From an uncultured Collinsella sp. (lineage in GTDB: Bacteria > Actinomycetota > Coriobacteriia > Coriobacteriales > Coriobacteriaceae): DNA of 64,000 bases. The DNA lies in NCBI GenBank assembly GCA_958370785.1, contig CATXKN010000001.1, positions 62,001-126,000 of the forward strand, read 5' to 3'. Both the position numbers and the translations under genes were made by a program. Below, one piece after another: positions 7,426 to 15,155 of this stretch (within the stretch, counting starts at the first letter, position 1; each line of letters begins with the position of its first letter). The notes beneath the pieces are model-generated. The model was not told where the DNA came from. It saw only the letters and a list, made by a program, of their open reading frames with translations, and did not search any database.

Positions 7426-10232
7426 TAACGATTCCTGCCGTGGCAGTACTTGAACTTCTTGCCGCTGCCGCAGGGGCAAAGGTCATTGCGGCCAACGTTG
7501 ACGTACGGATCGTCACTCTCGTCCTTGCGGTAGGTGGTCACCTTGCCGCCGTTGTTGACAGCAGCCGGGCCTCCCTGGACAGCCGTACGAGCCTGAACCT
7601 GTGCCTGCTTGCGCAGCACCGAGTTGCCGTTGTCGCCATCGACATCGGCGGGGCCGGAGAAGCGCGCACCCTCGAGCGCGGGGTCCTCCTTGTGCTCCAC
7701 GGCGTGCGGGGCGGCCTTGATCTCGATACGCAGGACGGTGCGCAGGTAATCCTCGTACATGGTGTCGACGAGCATCTGGAAGGCACCATAAGCCTCGGTC
7801 TTGTACTCGACCAGCGGGTCGCGCTGACCAAAGCCGCGCAGTCCGATACCGGTCTTGAGGTAATCCATCTCCTGCAGGTAGTTCATCCAGCGGGTATCGA
7901 TGACGCGCAGCATGACCTGGGTGTTGAGCTCGCGCATGAGGTCCTCACCCAGGCGCTCGGCCTTCATGTTGTAGCACTTCTCAACATAGGCCAGGACATC
8001 GGCAGCCAGGGCCTCGTAATCCTCGTCGGGGAACTTGGGCGTATCGATATGGCCGGTCAGCTCCACGACCCACTTGCGAAGGCCCTCGAGATCGCGCTCG
8101 CCCTCGTGGCTGTCCTTGGTGCAGAACTCCTGCACGCAGCGGTACACGGTGTCGTGCATGACCTCGGTGATGTGGTCGGTCAGGTCCTTGCCGTCCAGAA
8201 TCTTGTTGCGCTCGGCGTAGATGACCTGGCGCTGCTTGTTCATGACGTCATCGTACTCAAGGACGCTCTTACGCATGGAGAAGTTGATGCTCTCGACCTT
8301 GTGCTGGGCGCTCTCGACGGCCTTGGAGATGATCTTGTGCTGGATGGGCATGTCGTCGCCCATGTCGGCGGTGACCATCATTTTGGAGACGCGGTCCATC
8401 TTGTCGCCGCCGAACAGGCGCATGAGGTCGTCCTCGAGCGACAGGTAGAACTGGGTCTCGCCCGGATCGCCCTGACGACCGGAACGGCCGCGCAGCTGGT
8501 TGTCGATACGACGGGATTCATGGCGCTCGGTGCCGATGACGGTCAGGCCGCCCGCAGCAAGCACGCGCTCGCGCTCGGCCTTGCAGGTCTCCTTGGCCTC
8601 GGCGTTAAACTGCTCAAGCTGCTCGGGCGTCACGTCCTCCATGGTCAGGCCCTCGTACTCAAGGCGCTCGCGCACCAGCTCGTCGGGGTTGCCGCCCAGC
8701 AGGATGTCGGTACCACGACCGGCCATGTTAGTAGCGATGGTCACGGCGCCGTAGCGTCCGGCCTGGGCAACGATATGAGCCTCGCGCTCGTGGTGCTTAG
8801 CGTTGAGGACCTCGTGCGCGATGCCGCGCTTGGTAAGGGCTGCCGACAGCTTCTCGGAGCTTTCGATGGAGACGGTGCCCACCAGGACCGGCTGGCCCTT
8901 GGCGTGACGTCGCTCGACGTCGTCGGCAACGGCGTTGTACTTGGCCTGGATGGTGCGGTACACCAGGTCCTCGTGGTCAACACGCTGAACGGGCTTGTTG
9001 GAGGGGATGACCTCGACGGGCAGCTTGTAGATCTCGCGGAACTCGGCATCCTCGGTGAGTGCCGTACCGGTCATGCCGGAGAGCTTGTCATACAGGCGGA
9101 AGTAGTTCTGCAGGGTGATGGTGGCAAGGGTCTGGTTCTCCTCGCGCACGAGCACACCCTCTTTGGCCTCGATGGCCTGGTGCAAGCCCTCGGAATAGCG
9201 GCGGCCTTCCATGATGCGACCGGTGAACTCGTCGACGATCTTGACCTCGCCGTTAGTGACCACGTACTGCTTGTCGCGATGGAACATGTACTGAGCCTTC
9301 AGCGCCTGCTGCAGGTGGTTGACCAGCTGGCCCGAAAGGTCGGCATAGATGTCCTCGATGCCCAGGCGGCGCTCGATCTTCTTAAGACCGCGCTCGGTGG
9401 CGGCGATGGTGTGCTTGGCCTCGTCCATGACGTAGTCGCCCGTGGGCTCGACGTCCTCGGTGGCGGTGAGCATGTCGTGCGACACGTCCTCGCCGCGCTC
9501 AAGGCCGCGCACGGCACGCGCGAAATCCTTGTAGGTGCTGGCGGACTTGGTGCCGGCACCCGAGATGATGAGCGGGGTACGCGCCTCGTCGATCAGGATG
9601 GAGTCGACCTCGTCGACGATGGCGTAATGGTGGCCACGCTGTACGCGCTGCTCGGGGCGGGTGACCATGTTGTCGCGCAGGTAGTCGAAACCGAACTCGG
9701 AGTTGGTGCCGTAGGTGACGTCTGCCTGGTAGGCCGGACGCTTGAGCTCGAGCGGCATATTGTTCTGGAGCAGACCGACGGTCATTCCCAGGTACTTGTA
9801 GATGCGGCCCATCCACTCGGAGTCGCGCTTTGCCAGGTAATCGTTGACGGTAACGACATGCACGCCCTTGCCGGCGATAGCGTTGAGGTAGCCGGCCAGC
9901 GTGGAGACCAGGGTCTTACCTTCGCCGGTCTTCATCTCGGCGATATGCCCCTCGTGCAGTGCCATGGCGCCGATGAGCTGCACGTCAAAGTGACGCATGC
10001 CCGTGATGCGCTTTGAAGCCTCACGCACAGTGGCAAAAGCCTCGGGAAGCATGTCGTCAAGCGACTCGCCGTTGGCGTAACGCTCGCGGAACTTATCGGT
10101 CTGGGCGCGGAGTTCCTCCTCGGTCATCTTCTCAAACTGGGGCTCAAGACCGTTGATCTGGTCGACGATCTTGTAGTAGCGCTTAAGGTCCTTATCGGAT
10201 CCAAAGGACAGCAGCTTTGACATGAATCCCAT
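7425..10232 (-). CDS. secA: Preprotein translocase ATPase SecA
   Basis: A 935-aa SecA motor that drives secreted proteins through SecYEG. Visible motifs are EMKTGEGKTLV (Walker A), VDEVDSILIDEART (Walker B), GRGTDI and RGRSGRQGDPG in the second nucleotide domain, and the C-terminal zinc motif NDLCPCGSGKKFKYCHG. An acidic/Gln-rich linker precedes the zinc tail. The ATG at 10232 (MGFMSKLL) follows AAGGAAAACC; a start three codons later is nearly as good. It is the first gene of an operon with prfB. The channel partner secY is also in this window. Confidence 0.97.
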   Translation of the reverse strand: MGFMSKLLSFGSDKDLKRYYKIVDQINGLEPQFEKMTEEELRAQTDKFRERYANGESLDDMLPEAFATVREASKRITGMRHFDVQLIGAMALHEGHIAEMKTGEGKTLVSTLAGYLNAIAGKGVHVVTVNDYLAKRDSEWMGRIYKYLGMTVGLLQNNMPLELKRPAYQADVTYGTNSEFGFDYLRDNMVTRPEQRVQRGHHYAIVDEVDSILIDEARTPLIISGAGTKSASTYKDFARAVRGLERGEDVSHDMLTATEDVEPTGDYVMDEAKHTIAATERGLKKIERRLGIEDIYADLSGQLVNHLQQALKAQYMFHRDKQYVVTNGEVKIVDEFTGRIMEGRRYSEGLHQAIEAKEGVLVREENQTLATITLQNYFRLYDKLSGMTGTALTEDAEFREIYKLPVEVIPSNKPVQRVDHEDLVYRTIQAKYNAVADDVERRHAKGQPVLVGTVSIESSEKLSAALTKRGIAHEVLNAKHHEREAHIVAQAGRYGAVTIATNMAGRGTDILLGGNPDELVRERLEYEGLTMEDVTPEQLEQFNAEAKETCKAERERVLAAGGLTVIGTERHESRRIDNQLRGRSGRQGDPGETQFYLSLEDDLMRLFGGDKMDRVSKMMVTADMGDDMPIQHKIISKAVESAQHKVESINFSMRKSVLEYDDVMNKQRQVIYAERNKILDGKDLTDHITEVMHDTVYRCVQEFCTKDSHEGERDLEGLRKWVVELTGHIDTPKFPDEDYEALAADVLAYVEKCYNMKAERLGEDLMRELNTQVMLRVIDTRWMNYLQEMDYLKTGIGLRGFGQRDPLVEYKTEAYGAFQMLVDTMYEDYLRTVLRIEIKAAPHAVEHKEDPALEGARFSGPADVDGDNGNSVLRKQAQVQARTAVQGGPAAVNNGGKVTTYRKDESDDPYVNVGRNDLCPCGSGKKFKYCHGRNR

Positions 10233-10365
10233 GTGGTTTTCCTTTTTGGCCATCGCCCACGCCATGCAGCCTTGGGCGAGTTAAACACAGATAAATGTAC
10301 TTTAGCCAAACAAGGCGCGGCCTATACGGTCGACCTCGACCGCCACGTAATAACTACGACCAACC

Positions 10366-10493
10366 TGCCAAAAAGGGACAGGTTTATTTTGGCAGCTTTT
10401 ATCTGGGAAAACGCTGTATCTCTGCCATTTGGTGCAAACCAACCTGTCCCCTTCGCACCAATCTGGTGCCATGGGAACAGGTTCGTTTGCACC
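10366..10493. repeat. Composite palindromic repeat between secA and rpmE
   Basis: Two palindromes stand side by side. TGCCAAAA...TTTTGGCA (10366-10394) encloses AGGGACAGG. GGTGCAAAC...GTTTGCACC (10431-10493) encloses AACCTGT and ACAGGTT. The shared GGGACAGG/CCTGTCCC words match IS200/REP-type palindromes. It fills most of the 337-bp gap 10233-10569; the rest is the rpmE terminator. Confidence 0.6.
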
Positions 10494-10497
10494 AATA

Positions 10498-10534
10498 GAA
10501 AAGGGCCGTGCACCCAAACGGATGCGCGGCCCTT
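10498..10534 (-). terminator. Terminator of rpmE
   Basis: The minus strand forms a stem AAGGGCCG...CGGCCCTT followed by TTTCTATT. It lies 36 bp after the rpmE stop. Confidence 0.75.
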
Positions 10535-10569
10535 ATGCCATGAATGCGAGCGATTCCGCGGCGAGCTAT

Positions 10570-10995
10570 TTACTCAGCAGCCTCGGTGGTCTCGACCTCG
10601 GCAGCGGCCTCCTCGACGGGAGCCTCTGCGGGAGCCTCGGCGGCCTGCTTGGCAGCCTCCTCGGCGAACTTAGCAGCACGCTTAGCCTTCTCGGCAGCCT
10701 TAGCCTCAGCGGCGGCCTTGCGAGCGGCCTCGGCCTCAGCAGCCTTGGCGGCCTTGGCGGCCTTGGCCTCCTCAGCCTTCTTGAGCTGGGCGGCAGCGGC
10801 GCCACCGAACTTGTCGGCGAAGCGCTGGACGCGTCCACCGGTGTCGACGAACTTCTGCTGGCCGGTGTAGAACGGGTGGCACTCGTTGCAAAGCTCGACC
10901 TTCATCTCGGACACGGTTGCGTGCGTCTTGAAGGTGTTGCCGCAGGAGCACGTCACCGTGCACTCGACATACTGGGGATGGATACCCTGCTTCAT
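10570..10995 (-). CDS. rpmE: Ribosomal protein L31 with long Ala/Lys/Glu tail
   Basis: Residues 1-70 are a zinc-type L31: Cys16, Cys18, Cys36 and Cys39 (CSCGNTF and CNECHPFYTG) bind one zinc. L31 joins the two ribosomal subunits at the central protuberance and bridge B1. The family is normally 65-90 aa; this protein is 141 aa. The extra ~65 residues are an almost pure Ala/Lys/Glu helix (KKAEEAKAAKAAKAAEAEAA) ending in an acidic Pro/Glu stretch. The ATG follows AAGGAG by seven bases. Identity is certain; the tail's function is unknown. Confidence 0.95.
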   Translation of the reverse strand: MKQGIHPQYVECTVTCSCGNTFKTHATVSEMKVELCNECHPFYTGQQKFVDTGGRVQRFADKFGGAAAAQLKKAEEAKAAKAAKAAEAEAARKAAAEAKAAEKAKRAAKFAEEAAKQAAEAPAEAPVEEAAAEVETTEAAE

Positions 10996-11300
10996 GGTAG
11001 GACTCCTTATTGGTCAGGCGCTGGTTACCGATCAGCGCATAAGGCGTCTTGGTTTCCGACCAAGACAACAAACTCGGCTATGGTACCACGGCACCGCACG
11101 TCCCACAAAAGGTTCACGGTCTTTGTGCAATGCGATATGCCCAACCTCAGCGAGCACGCACCCCATCGAACCTTCGTCCATGTTGCAGACGTGTAACGCC
11201 GCAGTAAGCACGCCCCTTTTGGCGCCAGACAGGTACAATGATGAACACTGTACCGTAGCGGAGCGCCCCCGCGCGCCGCAACCACGCGAAAGGGTTTCCC
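10996..11300. other. Intergenic region between rpmE and the ACT-domain gene
   Basis: These 305 bp separate two divergent genes. The only clear structure is a short hairpin at 11047-11067 (GTCTTGGT...ACCAAGAC) on the rpmE side. A TACAAT box near 11236 could be the -10 element for the plus-strand gene, but no good -35 box accompanies it. No tRNA or small ORF was recognised. Confidence 0.4.
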
Positions 11301-11588
11301 ATGGCCGAGATCTCGTCCTCCCGCATCGTCATCACCGTCCTTGGCAAGAACCGCCCCGGCATCGTCGCCGGCGTCACCCGTGTTCTGGGCGAGGCCAACG
11401 TCGACATCCGCGACATTACGCAGTCCATTATCGAGAACATCTTCACCATGACCATGCTGGCCGACACCGCCGAGTCCAAGCTCGACTTCGCCGAGCTGCA
11501 GAAGGCCCTGGCCGAGGCCGGCGAGCTTTCGGGCGTCAACGTGTCCATCCAGCGCGAGGACGTCTTTAACTTTATGTACCGCCTGTAG
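11301..11588 (+). CDS. ACT domain-containing protein (UPF0237 type)
   Basis: A single ACT domain of 95 aa (IVITVLGKNRPGIVAGVTRVL, then DIRDITQSIIENIFTMTM) fills the whole protein. ACT domains bind small ligands, often amino acids. The UPF0237 group is a stand-alone form whose ligand is not established. The length fits the family. AAAGGG lies eight bases before the ATG. Citrate synthase follows 77 bp later on the same strand, so co-transcription is possible. Confidence 0.88.
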   Translation: MAEISSSRIVITVLGKNRPGIVAGVTRVLGEANVDIRDITQSIIENIFTMTMLADTAESKLDFAELQKALAEAGELSGVNVSIQREDVFNFMYRL

Positions 11589-11665
11589 CGAACAAGCCGC
11601 TCGGGGCAGCTTGACGCCATATCGTCCAAGCGCGCGGCCCCCAAGCGGACCGGAGAGGAGCGCGT

Positions 11666-13084
11666 ATGGCCTACGACGCCAAGAAAATCTACTACCGCTT
11701 CGACGATCACCTGAGCCGCCTGGTTCTGGATTACGAGGCGAGCCGTCAGATTTCGCCCGAAAGCGAAAACCTCTACCACGGCCTGCCGACCGCCCCGTAC
11801 GACGAGGGCTTGTTCGTAGAGCACAACGTCAAGCGCGGCCTGCGCAATGCCGACGGCTCGGGCGTGGTCGCGGGCCTTACCCGCATCTCGGATGTGCATG
11901 GCTACAACAAGGTCGACGGAAAGGTCGTGCCCGATCAGGGCAAACTCACGCTTCGCGGCTACAGCATCGAGGATCTGGTCAACAATGCCCAGGCCGAGAA
12001 TCGCTACGGCTACGAAGAAGTCGCCTATCTGCTTATCACGGGTTCGCTACCCAACAAGGAAGAGCTCGACGGCTTCTGCGAGCGCCTAGGTGCCTTTAGA
12101 CATCTGAGCGACGAGTACGTCAAAGAGTTCCCCATGACCACGGTGTCGTCGAGCATCATGAACGTGCTCCAGCGCGCCGTGCTGCTGCTCTACGCCTTCG
12201 ATGCCGAGCCCGACGTAATTACGCCCGAGCACGAAATCGACGTCGCTATCTCCATGCTCGCCCGTCTCCCCCGTATCGCCGCCTTCGCGCATATGGCCTC
12301 GGTCGCCAAGCGCCGCGGCTCCGAGGTTCATGTGCCGCACCCCACGCCCGGTCTCTCCACCGCCGAGACCATCCTACAGGTCCTGCGCGGCGGCATGGCG
12401 TTCACCCACGATGAGGCGATGCTGCTCGACGTTATGCTCATGCTGCATGCCGAGCACGGCGGCGGCAACAACTCCACCTTCGCTTGCCGCGTGCTGTCGT
12501 CTTCGGCCACCGACCCGTATTCCGCCTACGCCGCGGCTATCGGCTCGCTCAAGGGCCCGCGCCACGGCGGTGCCAATGCCAAGGTCGTGTCTATGCACGA
12601 GGACATCCGCGCGCATGTTTCCAACTGGGAGGACGAGGACGAGGTCGCGGCCTACCTGGGCAAGATCCTCGACAAGCAGGCCTTCGACGGCACGGGCCTC
12701 ATCTACGGTATGGGCCACGCCGTCTACACGCTGAGCGACCCACGCGCCGAGGTATGCCGCCGTTACGCGCGCTCGCTGGCAGCCAAGAAGGACTTGGGCG
12801 AAGAGTTCGCACTCATCGAGCGCATTGAGCGCCTGGCACCCCAGGTCATGCGCGACCACGGCATGACCAAGCCCATCTGTGCCAACATCGACCTGTACAC
12901 GGGCTTTATCTACAAGATGCTCGGCGTGCCCGAGACGCTCTTTACGCCGCTATTCGCCGTCGCCCGCATGGCAGGCTGGTCGGCGCACCGCATGGAAGAG
13001 CTCTTCTGCGCGCACCGCATCATCCGCCCCGCCTACCGCCCGGTTATCGAGCCGCTGGAGTACAAGCCGCTCGCCGACCGCTAG
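11666..13084 (+). CDS. gltA: Citrate synthase
   Basis: A 472-aa citrate synthase-fold enzyme condensing acetyl-CoA and oxaloacetate. Visible active-site segments are LHAEHGGGNNSTF (first catalytic His), GMGHAVYTLSDPRA (second His) and CANIDLYTGFIYKMLG (catalytic Asp). The N-terminal ~60 residues form the extended small-domain start seen in larger bacterial forms. GGAGAGGAG precedes the ATG. A 2-methylcitrate synthase role cannot be excluded from sequence alone. No aconitase or isocitrate dehydrogenase is nearby. A strong terminator follows. Confidence 0.9.
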   Translation: MAYDAKKIYYRFDDHLSRLVLDYEASRQISPESENLYHGLPTAPYDEGLFVEHNVKRGLRNADGSGVVAGLTRISDVHGYNKVDGKVVPDQGKLTLRGYSIEDLVNNAQAENRYGYEEVAYLLITGSLPNKEELDGFCERLGAFRHLSDEYVKEFPMTTVSSSIMNVLQRAVLLLYAFDAEPDVITPEHEIDVAISMLARLPRIAAFAHMASVAKRRGSEVHVPHPTPGLSTAETILQVLRGGMAFTHDEAMLLDVMLMLHAEHGGGNNSTFACRVLSSSATDPYSAYAAAIGSLKGPRHGGANAKVVSMHEDIRAHVSNWEDEDEVAAYLGKILDKQAFDGTGLIYGMGHAVYTLSDPRAEVCRRYARSLAAKKDLGEEFALIERIERLAPQVMRDHGMTKPICANIDLYTGFIYKMLGVPETLFTPLFAVARMAGWSAHRMEELFCAHRIIRPAYRPVIEPLEYKPLADR

Positions 13085-13108
13085 GACGCGGACCGTTATA
13101 GAACCCGA

Positions 13109-13146
13109 GCGTGGCCAGGGCATCACCGCCCTCGGCCACGCTTTTT
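13109..13146 (+). terminator. Terminator of citrate synthase gene
   Basis: GCGTGGCC-AGGGC pairs with GCCCT-C-GGCCACGC, followed by TTTTT, 25 bp after the gltA stop. Confidence 0.9.
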
Positions 13147-13171
13147 ATGCCAGTAGAAAGGATCGCAGCAA

Positions 13172-14014
13172 ATGATTGTGTTTTCCGATATGGATGGAAC
13201 GCTGCTGACGAGTGATAAGCAGATGAGCGACGCCACCTGGGCGATGCTTGACGAGCTTGCGCGACGCGGTATTGAGTTTGTGCCCTGCACGGGGCGCCCG
13301 CTGTCGGGCGTCTTTGAGCCCATCCTCGCCCACCCCGCCGTACACTACGCGGTCTGCGCCAACGGCGCCAGCGTCTGGCAGCTCGACGACGGCATGCCCA
13401 CCGATACCTCACGTGCTACGCGCATTTTGAGCCGACCGCTCGACCGCGCCATCGCCCACCGCGTCCATAGCATTGCCGCCGGCCATGACGTCACCTTCGA
13501 TATCTTCGCGGACGGGCAGTGCTTCCTCCCCCGCTCGCTCTACACGCGCCTGGACGAGTTCTGTGGCGGCGACCCCCACATCGCGGCTTCGCTCAAGCGC
13601 ACGCGCACGCCGATCGACATGGATATCGACAACAAGATCGACGAGGTCGAGACACTCGAACGCATCGCCATGTACTGGCACGACCCAGCCGATCGCGACG
13701 CCATCGCGGCGGAGCTCGACACGCTCGGAGGCATTGAGGTCACGCGTTCGTACGCCATGAATATCGAGGTCATGGGCGAGGGAGCCACCAAGGGAACGGC
13801 ACTCACGTGGCTGTGCGAGCACCTGGGCGAGCGCCTCGCCGACGCCTGGGCATTCGGCGACAACATCAACGACATCCCCATGCTGCAGGCAGCGGGCCAT
13901 GGCATGGCCATGATCAACGCCGAGCCCGAGGACCGTGACGCCGCCGACGCCATCACCGAATACGATAACGACCACGACGGCGTCGCCCGCACCATCATGG
14001 CTGCCCTCGCCTAG
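13172..14014 (+). CDS. Cof-type HAD-superfamily phosphatase
   Basis: The 280-aa protein has the HAD nucleophile motif SDMDGTLL at residues 5-12, motif II in VPCTGRP and motif IV in AFGDNINDIPML, with the large cap of the Cof/IIB class. These enzymes dephosphorylate sugar phosphates, flavin phosphates or similar small molecules; the substrate here is unknown. Its stop codon TAG is the first TAG of a repeat element (CTAGTCATTGGGGAC), so that element supplies or abuts the end of the gene. A second Cof-type gene lies convergently 134 bp away. Confidence 0.9.
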   Translation: MIVFSDMDGTLLTSDKQMSDATWAMLDELARRGIEFVPCTGRPLSGVFEPILAHPAVHYAVCANGASVWQLDDGMPTDTSRATRILSRPLDRAIAHRVHSIAAGHDVTFDIFADGQCFLPRSLYTRLDEFCGGDPHIAASLKRTRTPIDMDIDNKIDEVETLERIAMYWHDPADRDAIAAELDTLGGIEVTRSYAMNIEVMGEGATKGTALTWLCEHLGERLADAWAFGDNINDIPMLQAAGHGMAMINAEPEDRDAADAITEYDNDHDGVARTIMAALA

Positions 14015-14148
14015 TCATTGGGGACGTTCTTAAACGACTAGTCATTGGGGACGTTCTTGAATGACTAGTCGTTGGGGACACTCTTCGCGGGGCGCCGCAA
14101 GGACTGTCCCCAGCTGCCGGCAGAAAAGGAACGTCCCCATCTGCCGGA
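14012..14148. repeat. GGGGAC/GACTAGTC repeat cluster between two HAD genes
   Basis: The gap holds two direct copies of TAGTCATTGGGGACGTTCTT (from 14012 and 14039) and a third related TAGTCGTTGGGGACACTCTT (14066). A palindrome then follows: GGACTGTCCCCAGCTGCCGG with mirror elements around 14129-14148. The first TAG is the stop of the upstream HAD gene, and the last bases abut the stop of the downstream one. Related sequence flanks the other side of the second HAD gene at 15104-15155. A REP/IS200-type non-autonomous element is likely. Confidence 0.65.
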
Positions 14149-14943
14149 TTAGGCGAGACTCTCCAGCACGCGACGAAGCTCCTGTTGAACGGCGTGGTCG
14201 CGGTTGCAGCCAACGACGCGATCGGCAACCGCTTTGAGCGCGGGGCGCGCGTTTTCCATCGCGCAACCCGTGCCGACAAAGCGAATGATCTCGTAGTCGT
14301 TCATAGAGTCGCCAAATGCCATGACCTCGTCGCGACCAATGCCGTAATGCTCCGCGAGCTGCGCGATACCCGAGGCCTTCGACACACCAGGCTGCATGGC
14401 ATCGATCCACGCGTTGCCCGAAGGCGCAAAAGTAAAGAGCTGACCAAGTTCGCGCTGTAGCACGTACGCACTGTCCATAACCGCACTGTCGTCGCAAAAG
14501 ATGCTCGCTTTGATGATATTTACGCTGGGATCGGGCAGCTCCCAAATGCGCTCGGCATTGGGAAGGTCCTTATCGACCTCACGCACGAACTTGCACTCGT
14601 CATCGAGCAGGAAGGACTTGGTTCGGTCAAAGAGCGCAAGATGCAGATTGGGAAACGTCCTGACGGCTTGGGCGAGCCTTCGAATCGCCAGGTGGGAATA
14701 CACCTCACGGTCTACCATCTTACCGTCGGCGTAGACCTGGGCGCCGTTAGCGGCGACAAAGTCCATCTTGTCGCGAACGGGCGCAAAGAACTCGCACAGG
14801 CGATCGTAGCGACGACCTGACGATGCGGCGAAATGCACGCCATGCTCGTGTAGCGCCAGAATCAGTTCGTAGGTCTCGGGAGGCACCTGGCCGTTTTCGT
14901 CAAGCAGCGTGCCGTCCATATCGGATGCAATCAGTTTAAACAT
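14149..14943 (-). CDS. Cof-type HAD-superfamily phosphatase
   Basis: The 264-aa protein has motif I SDMDGTLLDENG at residues 7-18, motif II in FAASSGRRYD and motif IV in AFGDSMNDYEII, with a IIB cap domain. Its substrate cannot be read from sequence. It is only distantly similar to the neighbouring HAD protein, so recent tandem duplication is not evident. The gene is bracketed by related repeat elements on both sides. An unusually strong hairpin lies directly before its start codon. The ATG at 14943 is fixed by the catalytic N-terminus. Confidence 0.9.
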   Translation of the reverse strand: MFKLIASDMDGTLLDENGQVPPETYELILALHEHGVHFAASSGRRYDRLCEFFAPVRDKMDFVAANGAQVYADGKMVDREVYSHLAIRRLAQAVRTFPNLHLALFDRTKSFLLDDECKFVREVDKDLPNAERIWELPDPSVNIIKASIFCDDSAVMDSAYVLQRELGQLFTFAPSGNAWIDAMQPGVSKASGIAQLAEHYGIGRDEVMAFGDSMNDYEIIRFVGTGCAMENARPALKAVADRVVGCNRDHAVQQELRRVLESLA

Positions 14944-14948
14944 AGAAA

Positions 14949-15010
14949 AGCTCCCTTCGGGCTTGTTGGAATCGAACGTGTATCCAATTCCAACGTACCC
15001 AAAGGGAGCT
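14949..15010 (-). promoter_or_regulatory. Strong hairpin plus U-run in the leader of the HAD gene
   Basis: On the minus strand AGCTCCCTT pairs with AAGGGAGCT at the base and ATTCCAA pairs with TTGGAAT higher up, then CTTTTCT follows and the ATG comes at once. A terminator-like structure immediately before a start codon suggests attenuation, or a terminator for transcription arriving from adenine deaminase. No T-box or known riboswitch core was recognised. Confidence 0.5.
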
Positions 15011-15103
15011 CAGGTAAGACTCCGCGGGCGCAAACGTTACATGGACCTAGCAAATAGCACACGCGCGCCAGAGGTCCCACGGTCGCGGCGTCAGGCGACA
15101 CGT

Positions 15104-15155
15104 CAAAGAGTGTCCCCAACAACTAGTCGTTTAAGAACGTCCCCGATGACTAGTC
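15104..15155. repeat. GGGGAC/GACTAGTC repeat at the end of adenine deaminase
   Basis: Read on the minus strand the block runs TAGTCATCGGGGACGTTCTT and then AAACGACTAGTTGTTGGGGACACTCTTTG. Its first TAG is the stop codon of adenine deaminase. It closely matches the block after the HAD gene at 14012, in the same orientation relative to its gene. Confidence 0.65.

Noticed and set aside
7128..10016. 962-codon plus-strand open frame opposite secA and prfB
   Set aside because: It is the antisense shadow of GC-rich genes; its translation is low-complexity His/Arg/Leu-rich with no domains.
11033..11085. tRNA-like sequence between rpmE and the ACT gene
   Set aside because: Only a simple hairpin is present; the T-loop and acceptor stem of a tRNA are missing.
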